Below, piece by piece: positions 63,970 through 64,000 of a DNA stretch of 64,000 nt; positions within the stretch are counted from its first letter, which is position 1; each line of letters opens with the position of its first letter. Location: NCBI RefSeq assembly GCF_003965815.1, contig NZ_RXOE01000001.1:992001-1056000 (forward strand), given 5' to 3'. Below the pieces are notes generated by a model that worked only from the letters and a program-made list of their open reading frames with translations, had not been told where the DNA came from and ran no database searches. The stretch is from Variovorax gossypii (lineage in GTDB: Bacteria > Pseudomonadota > Gammaproteobacteria > Burkholderiales > Burkholderiaceae_C). Both the position numbers and the translations under genes were made by a program.

Positions 63970-64000
63970 CCCCTCTGTCGAGGGAAAATGCCTTTTTCCC

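Overview
The window is about 64 kb of GC-rich bacterial chromosome. Gene content and gene order point to a betaproteobacterium of the Comamonadaceae, probably Variovorax or a close relative. That assignment is an inference from family resemblance: dnaX-ybaB-recR next to the SRP RNA, trxA-rho, a type B L31, and divergent ppa/hppA. I see no tRNA, rRNA, CRISPR array, insertion sequence or prophage. The window reads as ordinary core chromosome with several accessory operons.

Layout. 0-5.2 kb: the end of a GNAT-like gene, a TPR membrane protein, an LprI-like secreted protein, soluble pyrophosphatase (ppa) and, divergently, a membrane H+-pyrophosphatase (hppA) with an added OmpA-like tail. 5.3-13.2 kb: an export cluster (YhgE/Pip protein, MerR regulator, TolC, HlyD, two ABC-2 permeases) with no ATPase gene. 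13.2-14.8 kb: a TetR repressor and a diiron-type hydrolase separated by two identical-architecture operators. 14.8-22.4 kb: a minus-strand lipid-type operon (phospholipase D lipoprotein, fatty acid hydroxylase, fatty acid desaturase, a ketoacyl synthase III fused to a haem-oxygenase-like domain, and three unknown proteins). It is the best candidate here for an undescribed pathway. 22.5-28.5 kb: exported peroxiredoxin, aldehyde dehydrogenase, a Mn-type superoxide dismutase plus ZIP transporter operon under a Fur-box promoter, and a serine hydrolase. 28.6-31.7 kb: moaA-mobA-moeA. 31.8-36.7 kb: rnhA, a methyltransferase whose start codon overlaps that of gloB on the other strand, mltD and ltrA. 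36.8-39.6 kb: a nitrate/sulfonate-type ABC importer. 39.7-43.3 kb: MAPEG protein, recR, ybaB, dnaX (with an A9 frameshift site) and the SRP RNA. 43.3-50.4 kb: flavoprotein and an AddAB-like nuclease-helicase pair. 50.6-57.2 kb: trxA, rho, a Gfo/Idh/MocA oxidoreductase, rpmE2, a GT-C-like membrane protein and a MATE exporter. 57.2-64 kb: the complete phosphate regulon core pstSCAB-phoU-phoB-phoR behind a Pho box.

A roughly 70-93 bp intergenic repeat occurs five times. In every copy the same end lies a few bases after a stop codon, so its orientation follows the upstream gene.
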